64,000 nucleotides of DNA, from NCBI RefSeq assembly GCF_000719095.1, contig NZ_JOEH01000004.1, positions 570,417 to 634,416 on the forward strand, read 5' to 3'. Below are positions 17,613 to 25,665 of this stretch, in pieces. This DNA comes from Streptacidiphilus jeojiense (lineage in GTDB: Bacteria; Actinomycetota; Actinomycetes; Streptomycetales; Streptomycetaceae). How positions within the stretch are numbered: position 1 is the first letter of the stretch; the number at the start of each line of letters is the position of its first letter. A program made the position numbers and the translations under genes. The notes below the pieces were generated by a model. That model made no database searches. It saw only the letters and a list, made by a program, of their open reading frames with translations, and was not told where the DNA came from.

Positions 17613-18293
17613 TCAGTGCTGCTGAAGGGCAGCCCGGACCTCGTCGCGGGCCTCCGCCGGCAGCGTGCGGTACGCCGCCCACAGGCCCTCGGTCTCGCTG
17701 AAGCCGCGCGCATCCTGCTCGACCCAGGCCGCCAGCATCTTCTGCTCGTAGGCCGGCAAGCGGCCGATGCGCGACAGGACCTCGCCCAGGTCAGCTGTCA
17801 GCTCGCGACCGCCGACTCGGCAGCGGTTGCACTCGATCACCAGCTGCACTCTGGTCTCCCCACTGGGCAGCCGGACCGGGCGGCGGGCGATGTCGAGCTG
17901 CGAGGCGATGTAGGTGCCGGCGTACTGCTCGCCCGGGCCGATGCCGCAGGAGCGGCACTTGTGACCGTCCCGCATCATCAGCGCCTGACGCTCGGCGGCC
18001 GTGACGGTAACGCCGGCCTTTTTGGTCGCCTTCCCCGGCTCCCACACCGCAGCGCCCTGCCTCACAAAGCGGTGCTCGTGCGAGCCTAGGGCCGGGTCCT
18101 CCCGGTTGGTGTCGATGCGCCATTCGAAGTCACGCAGGTCCCGCATCCGGCGGTCGATCTGCGAGGTCTGCGGAAAGGCGTCGCGCAGTTGAGTCTTGGT
18201 GAACAGCTCACCGACGCCGACCTCCTGCACCAGCCAAAGCGCTACGCCCTTCATCGTGCCGAGCTTCGGGTCGTTCCAGGACGGCATGGCCAT
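17613..18293 (-). CDS. Winged-helix plus zinc-cysteine protein, possible degenerate HNH
   Basis: A 226-residue protein from ATG 18293, with AGAGGTGG nine bases upstream. The N-terminal 80 residues look like a winged helix (LFTKTQLRDAF, then IDRRMRDLRDFEWRI). Then comes an HNH-like frame: RDGHKCRSCGIGPG and later IECNRCRVGGRELTA, two CxxC pairs that probably bind zinc. The His-containing beta-beta-alpha centre of an active HNH nuclease is not visible between them, so activity is doubtful. It is the first gene of the minus-strand operon leading to ParB, SNF2, NaeI and Vsr. A controller or DNA-targeting subunit is possible; I cannot assign a function. Confidence 0.65.
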   Translation of the reverse strand: MAMPSWNDPKLGTMKGVALWLVQEVGVGELFTKTQLRDAFPQTSQIDRRMRDLRDFEWRIDTNREDPALGSHEHRFVRQGAAVWEPGKATKKAGVTVTAAERQALMMRDGHKCRSCGIGPGEQYAGTYIASQLDIARRPVRLPSGETRVQLVIECNRCRVGGRELTADLGEVLSRIGRLPAYEQKMLAAWVEQDARGFSETEGLWAAYRTLPAEARDEVRAALQQH

Positions 18294-18547
18294 GGGAGAA
18301 GTCCACCTCTCAGGTTGAAGAGCGAGACATCACCGGGCAGGACTGCGGACGCCGGAGGCCCGACAGCTGCTGGCCGGTTACAGCACCTAACTCAACAGCA
18401 GCGGCTCCCGGATCGGAAGGGTGATCGTGTCCCACCTGCAGAGCCAGTTAGCCCTTAAGCCGAGACAGGAATCTCGCACGCAACTCGCCTGTCAGGCGAC
18501 ACAATGGCCTGATCTTCAACCGGCAACTCCCATGAAGGAGACATGAC

Positions 18548-19354
18548 TTGCCGAGGCTTGGTGACTTCGCCACGCTCGACCCCGCACTTCCCGTCGAACA
18601 GCGAGAGCTTGCCGAGGCCGTACGCGGTCTGCTGCTTCGGATCGGGCTCTCTTGCCAGCACACGGGAGAAAGACTGCTGAAGGAAGCAGGGACAGAGGGG
18701 TTCCTGAGCAGGCCGGTGTTGTCCGACCTGGCCAACGGCAGGCGCAAGCGCGCCCCCAGGGAGGCACCGCTTCGGGCGCTCCACTCGCTGGCTGCGAACA
18801 GCGAGAGAACCCAGGGCATGGTGTGCTCCTGGGAGACGCTGAACCGTCTCCGGGAAGCCCTGTCCCCGTCTCTGCCCGCGGAAGAGGAGCCGGGGAAACC
18901 GGTCGCCTGCCCGTTGTGCGGGGCAGCCGCTTCGCTGGAACAGGCACTCTCTGAGAGAGTCAGGCCGGCTGATATCACTGCCTCCACCCCCGCGCGGAGT
19001 GTTGTGCCGGTCCCCCGGCCGGAGGGGGACCGGCACAACACAACTCTCCCGGACTTCATCTGGGCGCCTACCGAGGACCTCGCCCTGTACCTCACCGCCG
19101 GCAACCTCGAACGCGCCAACGGTCTCATCCGCCACGTCGGCACCGAAGTCCAGCCCAGCGAGACTGCCGACGCCGTGGTGTCTTGCCGTGACGCCGGCCT
19201 CCTCGGAGCAGCGGACGCAATCATCAGTTACGCCGGCCGCCGTCCCGAACGGGACGTACTCCACATCCTCCACGCACTCAACCAGCGACAGCGGCGAACT
19301 GACGCCGACACCCTGCTTGAGTGCGCGCTCCTTGCCGGCACAGGAACTTTCTGA
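18548..19354 (+). CDS. Streptomycete-type helix-turn-helix regulator
   Basis: A 268-residue protein from TTG 18548, with AAGGAG seven bases upstream; the nearby ATG is in another frame that stops quickly. The N-terminal half resembles an HTH domain (GFLSRPVLSDLANGRRKR, then LRALHSLAANSERTQG). A small zinc-ribbon-like CPLC follows. The C-terminal half has the repeat-like pattern DLALYLTAGNLERANGLIRH and LLGAADAIISYAGRRPERDV, which I recall from uncharacterised streptomycete regulators. It is divergent from the restriction operon and lies at the right border of the island. It might control the island, but nothing in the sequence proves this. Confidence 0.6.
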   Translation: MPRLGDFATLDPALPVEQRELAEAVRGLLLRIGLSCQHTGERLLKEAGTEGFLSRPVLSDLANGRRKRAPREAPLRALHSLAANSERTQGMVCSWETLNRLREALSPSLPAEEEPGKPVACPLCGAAASLEQALSERVRPADITASTPARSVVPVPRPEGDRHNTTLPDFIWAPTEDLALYLTAGNLERANGLIRHVGTEVQPSETADAVVSCRDAGLLGAADAIISYAGRRPERDVLHILHALNQRQRRTDADTLLECALLAGTGTF

Positions 19355-19928
19355 GCAGAGATGATTCAAGGCTACTAGGAACGTTATGCCGATTCTGTGT
19401 CCGGTTTCGTTGATCCAGTCCTGCTGGTAGATCAGGTCGTCAGAGAATGTTGGGCCGGCTGCCAGGGCTGTGGTGACGAAGGCTGTGGTGATGCCACGAC
19501 GCATGGTGCTCTTGGCCAAACTGGCCCCCTCGTGCTAACAGCGCAGATCCGTAAGCTGCCGGGGATACAGATTTTGAATGGCCCAACGTCCTGGGCCCGC
19601 TACTTCCTGAGGCATCGTCAAGCACGGTCGGGATTCATCGACCGCACGCGGCAGGAGTGCTGGATGGGCCGCTACGAGCGCATCCTCGCCACCCAACTCC
19701 TCGCACCAGATGGGTGGATTGAGCGTCTTCCTGCCCCACTGACCGGCTGATCCGCCCCTGCCGACCACAGACCATCAGCCGATCGGTTGATGGTGCGGCT
19801 CCACCGGACGGTCATCGGCTTCTGGCCGGTCAGGCGATTCGGCGACCCGGGCACCGCGCCGAGACTGGCTGTTGTCGGCGAAGGGCGTCGGCGGGTGGGC
19901 TCGGGTGAGCGGGCGGGAGTCGTGGGTG
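19355..19928. other. Gene-poor right border of the island, about 570 bases
   Basis: Frames are open on both strands (plus 19397-19750; minus near 19380-19519), but none has a recognisable family or ribosome site. Composition is mixed, like the island, and changes back to strongly GC-biased coding at the ABC transporter. It may hold remains of a lost mobile or accessory gene. Confidence 0.4.
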
Positions 19929-20882
19929 ATGTCGGTGCCGGTGATCGAGGTGGAGCGGCTGCGGAAGCAGTACGGGGAGCGGACGGCTGTGGCCGATGTG
20001 TCGTTCTCGGTGAACGAGGGTGAGATCTTCGGGATCCTGGGGCCCAACGGGGCCGGGAAGACCACCACGGTGGAGTGCATCGGCGGGCTGCGGCGCGCGG
20101 ACGGCGGCAGGCTGCGGGTGCTCGGGTTGGATCCGGTCGGGGACCGGTCGCGGGTCGTCGCCGAGCTCGGGGTGCAGCTGCAACACAGTGAGCTGCCGCC
20201 CAACCTCAAGGTGGGCGAGGCGCTGCGGCTGTACAGCTCCTTCTACGAACGCCCGGCCGACTGGCGGGAGTTGCTGGAGGTGCTGGGCCTCGGTCCGCAG
20301 GCCGGGACCCGGTACGGGAAGCTGTCCGGAGGACAGCAGCAGCGGCTGTCGATCGCGCTGGCGCTAGTCGGCAACCCCCGGGTGGCGATCCTCGACGAGC
20401 TGACCACCGGTCTGGACCCGGCCGCGCGACGCGACACCTGGGAACTGATCGAGTCGGTGCGGGACCGGGGCGTGACCATCCTGCTGGTCACCCACTTCAT
20501 GGCGGAGGCGGAGCGGCTCTGCGACCGGGTGGCGGTGATCGACACCGGACGGGTGGTCGCCCTGGACACGCCCGCTGAGCTGACCGCGCGCCTGGACGTG
20601 CAGCAGCGGATCCGCTTCGTGCCGTCCGTCCCGATCGAGGACTCCCTGCTCAGCGAGCTGCCCGAGGTCGAGTCGGTGAGCCGGCGCGGGGACGAGGTGC
20701 TCGTGGTCGGCGGTGCCGACGCGCTGGCCGCGGTGGCCGCGCGGCTGGCCCGGCAGGGGGTGCTGGCGCACCGGCTGCGGGTCGAGCAGCCGAGCCTGGA
20801 CGACGCCTTCCTCGCCATCACCGGGCGGGACGAGGTGGCGGACCCGGGCCCACGTGTCCGACCGCTGCGTCACGACCGCTGA
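19929..20882 (+). CDS. ABC transporter ATP-binding protein (drug/NatA type)
   Basis: A 317-residue ATPase. ATG 19929 (MSVPVIEVERLRKQYGE) is where family similarity begins; longer starts add low-quality sequence. Walker A is GPNGAGKTTT, the signature LSGGQQQRLSIAL, Walker B RVAILDELTTGLD and the switch His is in LLVTHFMAEAE. The second residue of the Walker B pair is D-E-L rather than the usual D-E-P. The C-terminal 100 residues resemble the regulatory tail of DrrA/CcmA-type exporters. It forms an exporter with the permease downstream and is followed by a two-component system, so export in response to a cell-surface or antibiotic signal is a fair inference. Confidence 0.92.
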   Translation: MSVPVIEVERLRKQYGERTAVADVSFSVNEGEIFGILGPNGAGKTTTVECIGGLRRADGGRLRVLGLDPVGDRSRVVAELGVQLQHSELPPNLKVGEALRLYSSFYERPADWRELLEVLGLGPQAGTRYGKLSGGQQQRLSIALALVGNPRVAILDELTTGLDPAARRDTWELIESVRDRGVTILLVTHFMAEAERLCDRVAVIDTGRVVALDTPAELTARLDVQQRIRFVPSVPIEDSLLSELPEVESVSRRGDEVLVVGGADALAAVAARLARQGVLAHRLRVEQPSLDDAFLAITGRDEVADPGPRVRPLRHDR

Positions 20883-20947
20883 CACGAGACATCGAGACAT
20901 AGAGACACGACCTACGAGACACGACCGTTGACTTCGAGGAGTTTGCC

Positions 20948-21751
20948 ATGACCACCGTCGCATACCCTGCACCCACGCCCGCGCCCGCTCCGGCCGGCGC
21001 GATGGCCGTCCGCCGTAGGGCGTTCTGGCTGCTGGCCCGGACCGAGGCGCTGCTGTTCTTCCGCAACGCCGGGTCGGTCGTGTGGACCGCCCTGCTGCCG
21101 ATCGTCGCCGTGGTGGTGCTGGGCATCGTCCCCGGCACCCGTCACGCCAGCCGGTCCTTCGGCGGGCTCAGCCCGCTGCAGGTATACGTGCCGATCCTGA
21201 TGATGTACGTGTTCCTGATGGCGGCCGTGAACATGCTTCCGGCGGTGCTCAGCAGCTACCGGGAGAAGGGTGTGCTGCGCCGGCTCTCCACGACGCCGGT
21301 GCCGCCCGGCCGTCTGCTCGGCGCCCAGGGGCTGATCTACCTGGGGCTGGGCGTCGTCATCGACGTGGTGATCCTGGTGGTCGCGACGGTCTGCGGGGCG
21401 CCGGCGCCGCGACAGTTCGGCGGCTTCGTGGTGTCGCTGCTGCTGGTCGCCGCGGCCACGCTGGGGATCGGGATGCTGATCACCGCCATCGCCAAGACCG
21501 AGCGGATCGCCAACGCGCTGGGGCTGGTCACCTTCTTCCCGCTGATGTTCTTCGCCGGGCTGTGGATCCCCAGGGACAAGATGAACGTGCCGCTGCGCAC
21601 GATCAGCGACTACAGCCCGCTGGGCGCCGGTGTGCGCGCCCTGCAGGCGTCCATCGCCGGGCACTGGCCGCCCACCGCGGCGCTGCTGGTGCTGGCCGGG
21701 TACGCGATCGTCTGCGGCTTCGCGGCGTCGCGGATGTTCCGCTGGGAGTGA
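20948..21751 (+). CDS. ABC-2 type transporter permease
   Basis: A 267-residue membrane protein; ATG 20948 follows GAGGAG closely. About six hydrophobic segments are visible, beginning near LLPIVAVVVLGIV and ending with TAALLVLAGYAIVCGFAA. The ABC-2 pattern is present, including SSYREKGVLRRLSTTPV between the second and third segments and FFPLMFFAGLWIP late. It provides the pore for the ATPase encoded 65 bases upstream. It ends 13 bases before the histidine kinase, suggesting a four-gene operon. Confidence 0.9.
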   Translation: MTTVAYPAPTPAPAPAGAMAVRRRAFWLLARTEALLFFRNAGSVVWTALLPIVAVVVLGIVPGTRHASRSFGGLSPLQVYVPILMMYVFLMAAVNMLPAVLSSYREKGVLRRLSTTPVPPGRLLGAQGLIYLGLGVVIDVVILVVATVCGAPAPRQFGGFVVSLLLVAAATLGIGMLITAIAKTERIANALGLVTFFPLMFFAGLWIPRDKMNVPLRTISDYSPLGAGVRALQASIAGHWPPTAALLVLAGYAIVCGFAASRMFRWE

Positions 21752-21764
21752 CACCATCGAGACC

Positions 21765-23117
21765 ATGACTGCTGTCCCCGTTCCGGATGCCTGGCAGGCC
21801 CGCTCCGATCGCCTGGCCCGGCTGCTGCTCCTGCCGATCCTGGGCGTGGCCACGACGCTGGCCGTGCTGGGCCCCTCGGACGGGGGCGGTCCGTCGCTCA
21901 CCTCGGCCCACGGTCTGACCGGTACGGTCGCCGTCGCCGTGGCCGCCTGCTGGTCGGCGGCGCTGATCCGCTACCCGGTCACCGGGGTGCCGGGCAACGT
22001 ACGGGCCGTGGTCTTCTGCGTGCACATCCTGCTGAGCGGAGTCCTGGTCTGGGCGAACCCCTGGTTCGGGGTGTTCGCCTTCAGCTGCTACTTCTTCGCC
22101 GACGAGCTGGAGCCGGATCGTCGCAAGGCCGCGTTCGTCCTGGTCGCCGCGGTGCTCTCGGCCTCGCAGACCAACGGCTATCCGGTGGCCTGGGACCTGC
22201 ACACCGTGATCTACCTGGTGATGGTGGCCTTCAACGTCACAGCGGTCCTGTTCATGGTCGGCCTGCTCAACCGGGTGCTGGAGCAGAACACCGAGCGGGG
22301 CCGGATGATCGACGACCTGGGCGAGGCCAACCGCCGGTTGCAGGAGTCGATGGCCGAGAACGCCGGTCTGCACGCCCAACTCCTGGTCCAGGCGCGCGAA
22401 GCGGGCATCGTCGAGGAACGGCAGCGGCTGGCGGGCGAGATCCACGACACCCTGGCGCAGGGACTGACCGGCATCATCACCCAACTGGAGGCCGCCCGGC
22501 GGGCGCGCCACGACGAGCCGGAGTGGAACCGCCACCTGGACCTGGCGGACTCGCTGGCCCGGGCCAATCTCACCGAGGCCCGCCGGTCGGTACGGGCGCT
22601 GCGTCCGGAGCAGTTGGAGCGGGCCACGCTGCCGGAGGCCATCGAGGCCCTCGCCCGGAGCTGGTCCGAGCAGTCGGCCATCGCCGCCGAGGTGGAGACC
22701 ACCGGGATCCCGGCTCCGATGGGCACGGACGTGGAGGCGGCGCTGTTCCGGGTCGCGCAGGAGGCACTGGCGAACGTCGGCAAGCACGCCCGGGCCACCC
22801 AGGTGCATCTGACCCTCAGTTATCTTGACGACATGCTGCTGCTCGACGTCGCCGACGACGGGGTGGGATTCACACCCGCCGACGAAACCGCCCCCGCCGG
22901 CGAAGCCGGTCGCTCCGCCGACGAAGGCGGTCCCTCCGGCGCCGAAGCCGGCTCCTCCGGCGACTCCCACCGCTCCGGCGGCTACGGTCTGCCCGGGATG
23001 CGGCGCCGGCTGGAACGCCTCTCGGGCAACCTCAACGTGGAGTCCACCCCCGGCTACGGCACCACCGTCAACGCCGCCGTCCCGGTCCGCGACCCGGCGC
23101 TGGGGGCGGTCCGATGA
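21765..23117 (+). CDS. NarL-family sensor histidine kinase
   Basis: A 450-residue protein from ATG 21765. The N-terminal half has five or six membrane segments without a large extracellular domain. The HisKA_3 box is [17 protein letters not shown] with phosphoacceptor His227. The ATPase domain has DVADDGVGF (from about 361) and [11 protein letters not shown] (about 404). Between them lies an insertion of some 30 Gly/Ser/Ala/Glu-rich residues made of short near-repeats, in the place of the ATP lid. It phosphorylates the response regulator whose start overlaps its stop. This kind of kinase often sits beside ABC exporters and senses membrane stress, but its ligand is unknown. Confidence 0.92.
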   Translation: MTAVPVPDAWQARSDRLARLLLLPILGVATTLAVLGPSDGGGPSLTSAHGLTGTVAVAVAACWSAALIRYPVTGVPGNVRAVVFCVHILLSGVLVWANPWFGVFAFSCYFFADELEPDRRKAAFVLVAAVLSASQTNGYPVAWDLHTVIYLVMVAFNVTAVLFMVGLLNRVLEQNTERGRMIDDLGEANRRLQESMAENAGLHAQLLVQAREAGIVEERQRLAGEIHDTLAQGLTGIITQLEAARRARHDEPEWNRHLDLADSLARANLTEARRSVRALRPEQLERATLPEAIEALARSWSEQSAIAAEVETTGIPAPMGTDVEAALFRVAQEALANVGKHARATQVHLTLSYLDDMLLLDVADDGVGFTPADETAPAGEAGRSADEGGPSGAEAGSSGDSHRSGGYGLPGMRRRLERLSGNLNVESTPGYGTTVNAAVPVRDPALGAVR

Positions 23118-23752
23118 GCCCGATCCGGTTGCTGATCGTGGACGACCACCCGGTCATGCGCGACGGCCTGCGCGGGGTCTTCGCCGGCGACGACGGGTTC
23201 GAGGTCGTCGGCGAGGCGGGGGACGGGGCGGAGGCGGTGCGGCAGGCGCAGCGGACCGACATCGGCGTCGACGTCATCCTGATGGACCTGCGGATGCCCG
23301 GCACCGGCGGCGTCGAGGCCATCACCCGGCTGCGCGAACTGCGGCATCCCGCCCGGGTGCTGGTGCTGACCACCTTCGACACCGACCGTGACGTGCTGCC
23401 CGCGATCGAGGCCGGGGCCACCGGCTACCTGCTCAAGGACGCACCGCGGGAGGAGCTGATCCGCGCGGTGCGGGCGGCCAACGCGGGCCAGTCGGTGCTC
23501 GCTCCGGCCATCGCGGGGGCCCTGATGGGTCGGCTCGGGGTGCGCGAGGCGGGCAGTCTCAGCCCGCGCGAACTGGAGGTGCTCCGCAGGGTCGCGGCGG
23601 GTGCCACCAACCAGGCGGTCGCCCGTGAACTGCACGTCAGCGAGGCCACCATCAAGACCCATCTGATGCACCTCTACACCAAGCTCGGGGTGCGGGACCG
23701 CGCAGCGGCGGTGGCCGCGGCGTACGAGCGTGGGCTGCTCGGGCGGGACTGA
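23114..23752 (+). CDS. NarL/LuxR-family response regulator
   Basis: A 212-residue protein starting at ATG 23114 and overlapping the kinase stop by four bases (ATGA). The receiver domain has the acidic pair D10-D11, phosphoacceptor D58 ([10 protein letters not shown]) and Lys in [10 protein letters not shown]. The C-terminal LuxR helix-turn-helix is [20 protein letters not shown] with [18 protein letters not shown]. It binds DNA after phosphorylation by the kinase upstream and probably controls the ABC exporter genes before it. Confidence 0.95.
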   Translation: MSPIRLLIVDDHPVMRDGLRGVFAGDDGFEVVGEAGDGAEAVRQAQRTDIGVDVILMDLRMPGTGGVEAITRLRELRHPARVLVLTTFDTDRDVLPAIEAGATGYLLKDAPREELIRAVRAANAGQSVLAPAIAGALMGRLGVREAGSLSPRELEVLRRVAAGATNQAVARELHVSEATIKTHLMHLYTKLGVRDRAAAVAAAYERGLLGRD

Positions 23753-23765
23753 GCCGCGGGGCTTC

Positions 23766-23842
23766 CGGAGCGGTTCCGGGGCGGATCCGGGGCGGATCCG
23801 GAGCGGTTCCCTAGCGGTTGCAGGGCGGAACCGGGGCGCTTG
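23766..23842. repeat. Seven tandem copies of a degenerate 11-base unit
   Basis: Units are CGGAGCGGTTC, CGGGGCGGATC (twice), CGGAGCGGTTC, CCTAGCGGTTG, CAGGGCGGAAC and CGGGGCGCTTG. GCGG is conserved at positions 5-8 in six of the seven units; the last has GCGC. The array begins 13 bases after the response-regulator stop. There are no spacers, so it is not a CRISPR array. Confidence 0.8.
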
Positions 23843-23932
23843 CGGAAGGTTCGTGCCGGCGGCGGTGAGCTGATCGGCCGTCCGTGATCGATTGACCCGG
23901 CGGTCGGCGGTTCCCCACGTCCTGACAGCAGG

Positions 23933-23938
23933 TATAAC
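23933..23938 (+). promoter_or_regulatory. Candidate -10 box (TATAAC) of a leaderless transcript
   Basis: TATAAC ends six bases before the ATG of the LacI-type gene, which lacks a ribosome site. This spacing places the transcription start at the A of ATG. No -35 box is clear. Confidence 0.45.
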
Positions 23939-23944
23939 TACGGC

Positions 23945-24994
23945 ATGAACAGGAAGCCGCCGTCCAATGGTTCGGTCACGCTCGAGGACGTGGCCCGGGT
24001 CGCAGGCGTGTCCCGGGCCACGGTTTCGCGTGTCATCAACGGCAGCACCACCGTGGACCCCGCCATGCGCCGGCTGGTCGAGGACGCCGTGGCCGCCACC
24101 GACTACGTCCCCAACCGGGCAGCCCGCTCCCTGGTCACCCGGCGCACCGACTCGATCGCCCTGGTCGTCTCCGAGGCCGAGCAGCGCAACGTCGCCGACC
24201 CGTTCCTCGGCCGGATGTTCACCGACCCCTTCTTCGGCCGGATGGTCACCGGCGTCATGGAGGTCATCCGGCCGCGCGGCGTGCAACTGGTGCTGATGCT
24301 GGTGGACGACGCCGACTCCCGTACCCACCTGGTCAGCTATCTGCGCCAGGGGCACGTGGACGGTGTGGTGCTGATCTCGGGTCATGCGGCGGACCCGCTG
24401 CCCGGGCTGCTCGCCGACGCCGCCGTTCCGGCGGTGCTGTCCGGCCGACCGGGGCAGCCCACTCCGATCAGCTTCGTCGAGGCCGACCAGCGCGCCGGTA
24501 CGGTGCTCGGGGTCGAGCACCTGGTCGCCACCGGCCGCCGCAGGATCGCCACGCTCACCGGCCCGCTGGACATGCCGTCCGCCCAGGAGCGGCTGGCCGG
24601 CTTCCGGCAGGCGATGGCCGCGCACGGCCTGGCGGAGGCCGGGGTGGTCGAGGGCGACTTCACCCAGGCCGGCGGCGCCGCGGCGATGCGGCTGCTGCTG
24701 GAACAGGCCCCCGACCTGGACGCGGTCTTCATCGCCTCCGACCTGATGGCCCTGGGCGCGGTTCCGGTCCTCAACCGGGCCGGCCGCAGGATCCCCGAGG
24801 ACGTCGCGCTGGTCGGCTTCGACGACAGCAGCGCGGCGCTGGCCTGCGACCCGCAGCTCACCACGGTCCGGCAGCCGCTGGAGGAGATGGCGTCCCGGAT
24901 GGCGCAGTTGCTGCTGCAGCAGATCGCGGAACCGGAGGAGTCGCTGCAGTCGGTGGTGTTCCAGCCGACGCTGGTGATCCGCGGGTCGGCGTAG
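23945..24994 (+). CDS. LacI-family transcriptional regulator
   Basis: A 349-residue repressor. The N-terminal helix-turn-helix is VTLEDVARVAGVSRATVSRV followed by the hinge helix region NRAARSLVTRRT. The rest is a periplasmic-binding-protein-like sugar-sensing domain (VVEGDFTQAGGAAAMRLLLE; ALVGFDDSSAAL). A short insertion repeats DPFLGRMFTDPFFGRM near residues 85-100. No sugar transporter lies next to it, so its targets are probably elsewhere. It appears to be transcribed as a leaderless mRNA from the TATAAC box, and a hairpin follows the stop. Confidence 0.93.
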   Translation: MNRKPPSNGSVTLEDVARVAGVSRATVSRVINGSTTVDPAMRRLVEDAVAATDYVPNRAARSLVTRRTDSIALVVSEAEQRNVADPFLGRMFTDPFFGRMVTGVMEVIRPRGVQLVLMLVDDADSRTHLVSYLRQGHVDGVVLISGHAADPLPGLLADAAVPAVLSGRPGQPTPISFVEADQRAGTVLGVEHLVATGRRRIATLTGPLDMPSAQERLAGFRQAMAAHGLAEAGVVEGDFTQAGGAAAMRLLLEQAPDLDAVFIASDLMALGAVPVLNRAGRRIPEDVALVGFDDSSAALACDPQLTTVRQPLEEMASRMAQLLLQQIAEPEESLQSVVFQPTLVIRGSA

Positions 24995-24996
24995 CC

Positions 24997-25014
24997 CTAC
25001 TCCCGCCGGAGTAG
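24997..25014 (+). terminator. Short hairpin after the LacI-type gene
   Basis: Arms CTACTCC and GGAGTAG pair perfectly around a four-base loop, three bases past the stop codon. The stem is short and there is no T run. Confidence 0.5.
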
Positions 25015-25020
25015 TCGAAG

Positions 25021-25061
25021 TGCCGCTCCGGCTACGACGCGCGGGTGCGGCCGGAGCGGCA
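25021..25061. promoter_or_regulatory. Perfect 12-base inverted repeat before the membrane gene
   Basis: TGCCGCTCCGGC and GCCGGAGCGGCA are exact reverse complements, separated by 17 bases. The repeat ends 11 bases before the ATG at 25072. It could be an operator, a terminator stem or a leader hairpin. Confidence 0.55.
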
Positions 25062-25071
25062 GGGTGGGCAC

Positions 25072-25656
25072 ATGTCCGCCGAGACCTCCGACCACACCGC
25101 GTCGAGCATCCCTTCCGCAGCGACGCCTCCCGCACCGACCCGGGCCGCCGTTGCCGCGCCGCCGCTGTTCCGGTTGTCGCGGCGCGGGCGGCGGCTGTGG
25201 GTGCTGCTGCACGTGGTGACGTCCGTCGGGTGGCTGGGGCTGGACCTGGGGGTGCTGGCCCTGGGGGTGACGGGGCGTTGGTTCACGCCCGGGGACGGGG
25301 AGTTGGGGGTGTACCGGGCGATCGACCTGCTCGGCTACGCGGTGGTGCTGCCGGTCGCGCTGGTCGCGGGCGTGTCCGGGGTGGTGCTGTCGCTGGGGAC
25401 GTACTGGGGGCTGCTGCGGTACCGCTGGGTGGTGATCAAGCTGGTGCTGACACTGGTGGCCCTGGTCGCTACGGTGTTCGCGCTGCTGCCGCTGATGGAC
25501 CGGGCCGTGGCGAACTGCCTGGCCGGTGGTGGGCCCGGTGGGGCCGGGAACAGCCTGGTCGCGGCGCCGATCGTGGCCGGGGCGCTCTACACCACGGCGA
25601 CGGCGCTCTCGGTCTACAAGCCGAGGGGCTCACGCAGGCGGGCGTCGATGCCCTAG
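25072..25656 (+). CDS. Conserved integral membrane protein, unknown function
   Basis: A 194-residue protein from ATG 25072; AGGGTGG lies just upstream. After a Pro/Ala-rich N-terminus come four hydrophobic helices: LWVLLHVVTSVGWLGLDLGV, LLGYAVVLPVALVAGVSGVV, WVVIKLVLTLVALVATVFAL, and a C-terminal one around LVAAPIVAGALYTTATAL. I recall the overall pattern from actinobacterial proteins annotated as integral membrane or DUF2269-like, but I am not certain. It stands alone between LacI and the small L7/L12-like gene, whose promoter overlaps its stop codon. Confidence 0.75.
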   Translation: MSAETSDHTASSIPSAATPPAPTRAAVAAPPLFRLSRRGRRLWVLLHVVTSVGWLGLDLGVLALGVTGRWFTPGDGELGVYRAIDLLGYAVVLPVALVAGVSGVVLSLGTYWGLLRYRWVVIKLVLTLVALVATVFALLPLMDRAVANCLAGGGPGGAGNSLVAAPIVAGALYTTATALSVYKPRGSRRRASMP

Positions 25657-25659
25657 TTT
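25654..25659 (+). promoter_or_regulatory. Candidate -10 box (TAGTTT) overlapping a stop codon
   Basis: TAGTTT fits TANNNT, its TAG is also the stop codon of the membrane gene, and it ends six bases before ATG 25666. That gene has no ribosome site, so a leaderless transcript is likely. Confidence 0.4.
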
Positions 25660-25665
25660 CTGGCC

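Noticed and set aside
3779..18293. DISARM or Druantia type defence system
   Set aside because: The DUF1998 (DrmB) and other marker genes are missing; the nuclease is plainly NaeI-like and the helicases are Z1 and SNF2 types.
19397..19750. 117-residue open frame at the right border of the island
   Set aside because: No ribosome site, no recognisable family and weak codon bias; kept as unassigned sequence.
23766..23842. CRISPR array
   Set aside because: The units are contiguous 11-mers without spacers and no cas genes are nearby.
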